In this document: piece by piece, positions 61,838 through 64,000 of the stretch
Layout of the letters: each line of letters opens with the position of its first letter
Numbering within the stretch: the stretch's first letter is position 1
Assembly (NCBI RefSeq): GCF_014204525.1
Contig: NZ_JACHLP010000006.1
Coordinates: forward strand, 166,360-230,359
DNA: 64,000 nucleotides
Source: Roseateles oligotrophus
GTDB taxonomy: Bacteria > Pseudomonadota > Gammaproteobacteria > Burkholderiales > Burkholderiaceae_C
Reading direction: 5' to 3'
The notes under the pieces: generated by a model
Database searches by the model: none
What the model saw: only the letters and a program-made list of their open reading frames with translations
Told to the model about the DNA's origin: nothing
Position numbers and translations under genes: made by a program

Positions 61838-63250
61838 TCAAGCGCCTGCGCCACTGCCCGCGGGCAGACGCAGGCGCAGGCCGATGCCGCGGCCGCCCAG
61901 GCCGGCCACAAAGTCCAGTTCGGCCTGCATGCGGTCGGCCACGCGCTTGACGATGGCCAGGCCCAGGCCCGTGCCCTGCTCGCTATTGCCAGGGATGCGG
62001 TAGAAGCGCTCGAACACCTGTTCGCGCTGGGCCTCGGGAATGCCGCGCCCGTCATCGCGAACGCTGAAAATCAGCGCATCACCATCGGCCTCCAGGCTCA
62101 CCTCGACCCGGCCGCCCGGGGCGGTGTAGCGGATGGCGTTGTCGATCAGGTTGTCGACGATGGAGCAGAACCCCTCGCGCTCCAGGCAGAACAGCAACTG
62201 CTCGGGCGCTTGTAGCGACAGCTCGATGCCGCGCGGCCTGGCCAGGCCGGCCAGCAGGGCAACGCGGGCGCGCAGCAGGTCGGCGGCGTCCAGCCGGCTG
62301 GGGGTCCAGGGGCTTTGCTGGGCCTCGGCACGGGCCAGGCTCAGCAACTGGCTCAGCAGATGGGAAACCCGTGCAATGCCCTGCCTGAGGGCGGTGGCGG
62401 CACCCTGCCTGGCCTGCCCATCCTGTTCGCTGAGCAGCAAATGGGCCTGGGCGTTGACGGCGGCCAGCGGTGTGCGCAGCTCATGCGCGGCGTCGGCCAG
62501 GAAGCGGCGTTCGGCCTCCAGGCGCTGGGCTTCGTGGGCCAGCAGCTCGTTGAGTTCCTTCAGCACCGGCGCCGTCTCGGCATACAGGCGGTCCACTCGC
62601 AGAGGTGCCAGGTCGCCGGAGCGGCGTTGCGAGATGCGCTGCGCCAGCTGGCGCAGCGGCGCCAGGCCGCTGCGCACCGAAAACCAGATCACCAGGCCGT
62701 GCCAGAGGAAGACGCCCAGCTGGCCCGTTAGCACATTGGCCAGCACCGGCAGCACGGCGGCCAGGCTCAGCGTCTCGGCCTCGGCCACCTGCAACCACAG
62801 CCGGCCCTGGCTGTCCGCCAGGCTGAGTACCCGCCAGGCCTGGCCATCATGGTGGCTCTGGCTTTCGGCCTCGGCCAGGGCGGCCAGGGCCTGCTCAGGC
62901 GCACCGGCGCTGCGGTAAAGCAGGCGGCCCTCGCGGCTCCAGACCTGATAGATGGGCGCACCGGCGGCGCCCAGCAGATCGCGGCTGCTGGCCTGCAGCA
63001 GGGCTTGCTCCGTCAGGCGCAAGCTGTTGTGCAGCGCCGGCCCGGCCGCGGCATTGGCGCTGGCGGCCTCGGCCAGGATGCGGGCCTGCTGCTGCAGGCG
63101 CGCCTGTACCGTGCTGCGGTCGCCCTGCAAGGCCTGCCAGCTGATGAGGGCCGCGAGCACCAGCCAGGCCAGCACCAGGGCCAGGGCCTGCCAGGCGATC
63201 AGCCGCGAGATCAGCGAGGGATGCGGGCCCGGCCGCTGCCCGGCCTTCAT
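61838..63250 (-). CDS. Sensor histidine kinase of the QseC/EnvZ type
   Basis: A 470-residue membrane kinase. TM1 (ALALVLAWLVLAALISW) and TM2 (VLTGQLGVFLWHGLVIWF) bracket a periplasmic sensor loop of about 150 residues. A HAMP-like segment (SGLAPLRQLAQRI) leads to the phosphoacceptor box ADAAHELRTPLAAV near residue 260. The ATPase domain has DNLIDNAIRYTAPGG, RDDGRGIPEAQ, and GTGLGLAIVKRV. The ATG at 63250 overlaps the response-regulator stop (ATGA). Confidence 0.92.
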   Translation of the reverse strand: MKAGQRPGPHPSLISRLIAWQALALVLAWLVLAALISWQALQGDRSTVQARLQQQARILAEAASANAAAGPALHNSLRLTEQALLQASSRDLLGAAGAPIYQVWSREGRLLYRSAGAPEQALAALAEAESQSHHDGQAWRVLSLADSQGRLWLQVAEAETLSLAAVLPVLANVLTGQLGVFLWHGLVIWFSVRSGLAPLRQLAQRISQRRSGDLAPLRVDRLYAETAPVLKELNELLAHEAQRLEAERRFLADAAHELRTPLAAVNAQAHLLLSEQDGQARQGAATALRQGIARVSHLLSQLLSLARAEAQQSPWTPSRLDAADLLRARVALLAGLARPRGIELSLQAPEQLLFCLEREGFCSIVDNLIDNAIRYTAPGGRVEVSLEADGDALIFSVRDDGRGIPEAQREQVFERFYRIPGNSEQGTGLGLAIVKRVADRMQAELDFVAGLGGRGIGLRLRLPAGSGAGA

Positions 63251-63936
63251 ACCGGCTGCACCGGGCATTCTTCGGCGGCCGGCAGATCCAGCACATAGCC
63301 CACGCCGCGCACCGTGCCTATCCAGGCATTGCCGAGTTTTTTGCGCAGCTTGCAGACATGCACATCGGTGGCATTGCTGTCCAGAGTGTCGGCAATGCTG
63401 TGGCTGGCTTCGATCTGGGCGCGCGTCAGCACACGGCCGGGCTCGGCGGCCAGGGCCAGCAGGATTTCGTACTCGCGCACCGAGAGCTTGACCTCCTGCC
63501 CACTCAAGCAAACGCGGCGCCGGCTGGTGTCTATGCTCAGCGGACCCAACTGCCAGACATTGCTGGCCTGGCCGCTATTGCGGCGCAGCAGGGCGCGTAC
63601 GCGGGACAGCAGCTCCTCCATCGCAAAAGGCTTGCCCAGATAGTCGTCGGCACCCGCGTCCAGGCCCAGCACCCGCTCGCCCACGCTGTCGCGCGCGGTG
63701 ATCATCATCACCGGCATGGCCCGCCCGAGCTGGCGGAACCAGGCCAGCAGATCCAGGCCCAGCTCGTCGGGCAGGCCGATGTCCAGCAGCAGCAGGGCGT
63801 AGTCGGTGGTGATCAGAAAGCGCCTGGCGTCGCCGCCATTGCGCAGCCAGACCACCTGGTAGCCGGCCATGGTGAGCACCCGCTGCAGCGAGGTGCCCAG
63901 GGGAATATCGTCTTCAACAAGAAGGATGTTGGGCAT
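63247..63936 (-). CDS. OmpR-family response regulator
   Basis: A 229-residue regulator. The receiver domain (1-120) has acidic pair VEDD, a phosphoacceptor Asp near residue 52 (LLLLDIGLP), MMITARD and a lysine in LGKPF. The winged-helix DNA-binding domain (about 130-225) has VKLSVREYEILLALAAEPGRVLT and TVRGVGYVLD. The spacing matches QseB/TctD-like regulators. It is cotranscribed with and overlaps the kinase gene. No clear target is in the window, which ends 64 bp upstream of the gene. Confidence 0.93.
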   Translation of the reverse strand: MPNILLVEDDIPLGTSLQRVLTMAGYQVVWLRNGGDARRFLITTDYALLLLDIGLPDELGLDLLAWFRQLGRAMPVMMITARDSVGERVLGLDAGADDYLGKPFAMEELLSRVRALLRRNSGQASNVWQLGPLSIDTSRRRVCLSGQEVKLSVREYEILLALAAEPGRVLTRAQIEASHSIADTLDSNATDVHVCKLRKKLGNAWIGTVRGVGYVLDLPAAEECPVQPV

Positions 63937-64000
63937 GCGGGGCCGTGTTCGTGGATGCGTCTAGAAACGCTGTTACTGATTGCAGCGGCGGATTCTAGAA

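Overview
This 64 kb window is chromosomal DNA of a high-GC betaproteobacterium, most likely a member of the Burkholderiales of the Roseateles/Rubrivivax/Leptothrix type. The grounds are very high GC with long antisense open frames, a THI-box thiamine operon with a fused ThiD-ThiE, two PEP-CTERM exported proteins, a TetR-linked leucine-degradation cluster and a dispersed hairpin-rich repeat. I see no rRNA or tRNA genes, CRISPR arrays, phage genes or intact insertion sequences. Most of the window is ordinary housekeeping and accessory chromosome.

Layout. 1-3.7 kb: 3' end of a large YDG-repeat surface protein, a small NTF2-like protein and an Ala-rich TonB-C protein. 3.7-9.5 kb (minus): thiamine operon thiC-thiO-thiS-thiG-thiDE behind a TPP riboswitch. 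9.5-13.8 kb (minus): a PAS/HisKA_2 histidine kinase overlapping a REC-PAS-GGDEF-EAL response regulator. 13.9-19 kb: an RND efflux operon (membrane fusion protein, permease, DUF2892 protein) opposite an ArsR regulator, with a palindrome inside the promoter spacer. 19.2-24.3 kb: two PEP-CTERM proteins flanking a copper locus (copA-cueR facing copZ) with two 19-bp-spacer CueR promoters. 24.4-27.1 kb: a Tat-exported two-subunit molybdenum hydroxylase. 27.2-30.9 kb: an overlapping DUF3142 / envelope-protein pair of unknown role. 31-36.8 kb: a DUF2306 protein, a lipoprotein hydrolase with an operator-covered promoter, a methyltransferase, and LysR, TetR, EamA and Lrp genes.

36.8-51.3 kb is a leucine/isovalerate degradation cluster (TetR regulator, MCC beta, a hydrolase, methylglutaconyl-CoA hydratase, MCC alpha, HMG-CoA lyase). 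It is split by a DUF4126 gene and a complete bioA-bioF-bioD-bioB block. The biotin made by the bio genes is the cofactor of the carboxylase encoded on both sides. Two inverted-repeat elements have inserted here: a 24-bp-arm repeat between bioF and bioD, and a 0.6 kb element before the MCC alpha gene.

51.3-55.6 kb: small membrane proteins, a GreA/GreB-like factor, a solitary HipA-family kinase of lower GC and a VOC protein. 55.7-58.8 kb (minus): a tightly overlapping FecR / OmpA-lipoprotein / CHASE2-adenylate cyclase operon, the best candidate here for a little-described signalling system. 58.9-64 kb: PPi-type phosphofructokinase, alanine dehydrogenase, a DUF883 protein and an OmpR/QseC-type two-component system running to the window edge.
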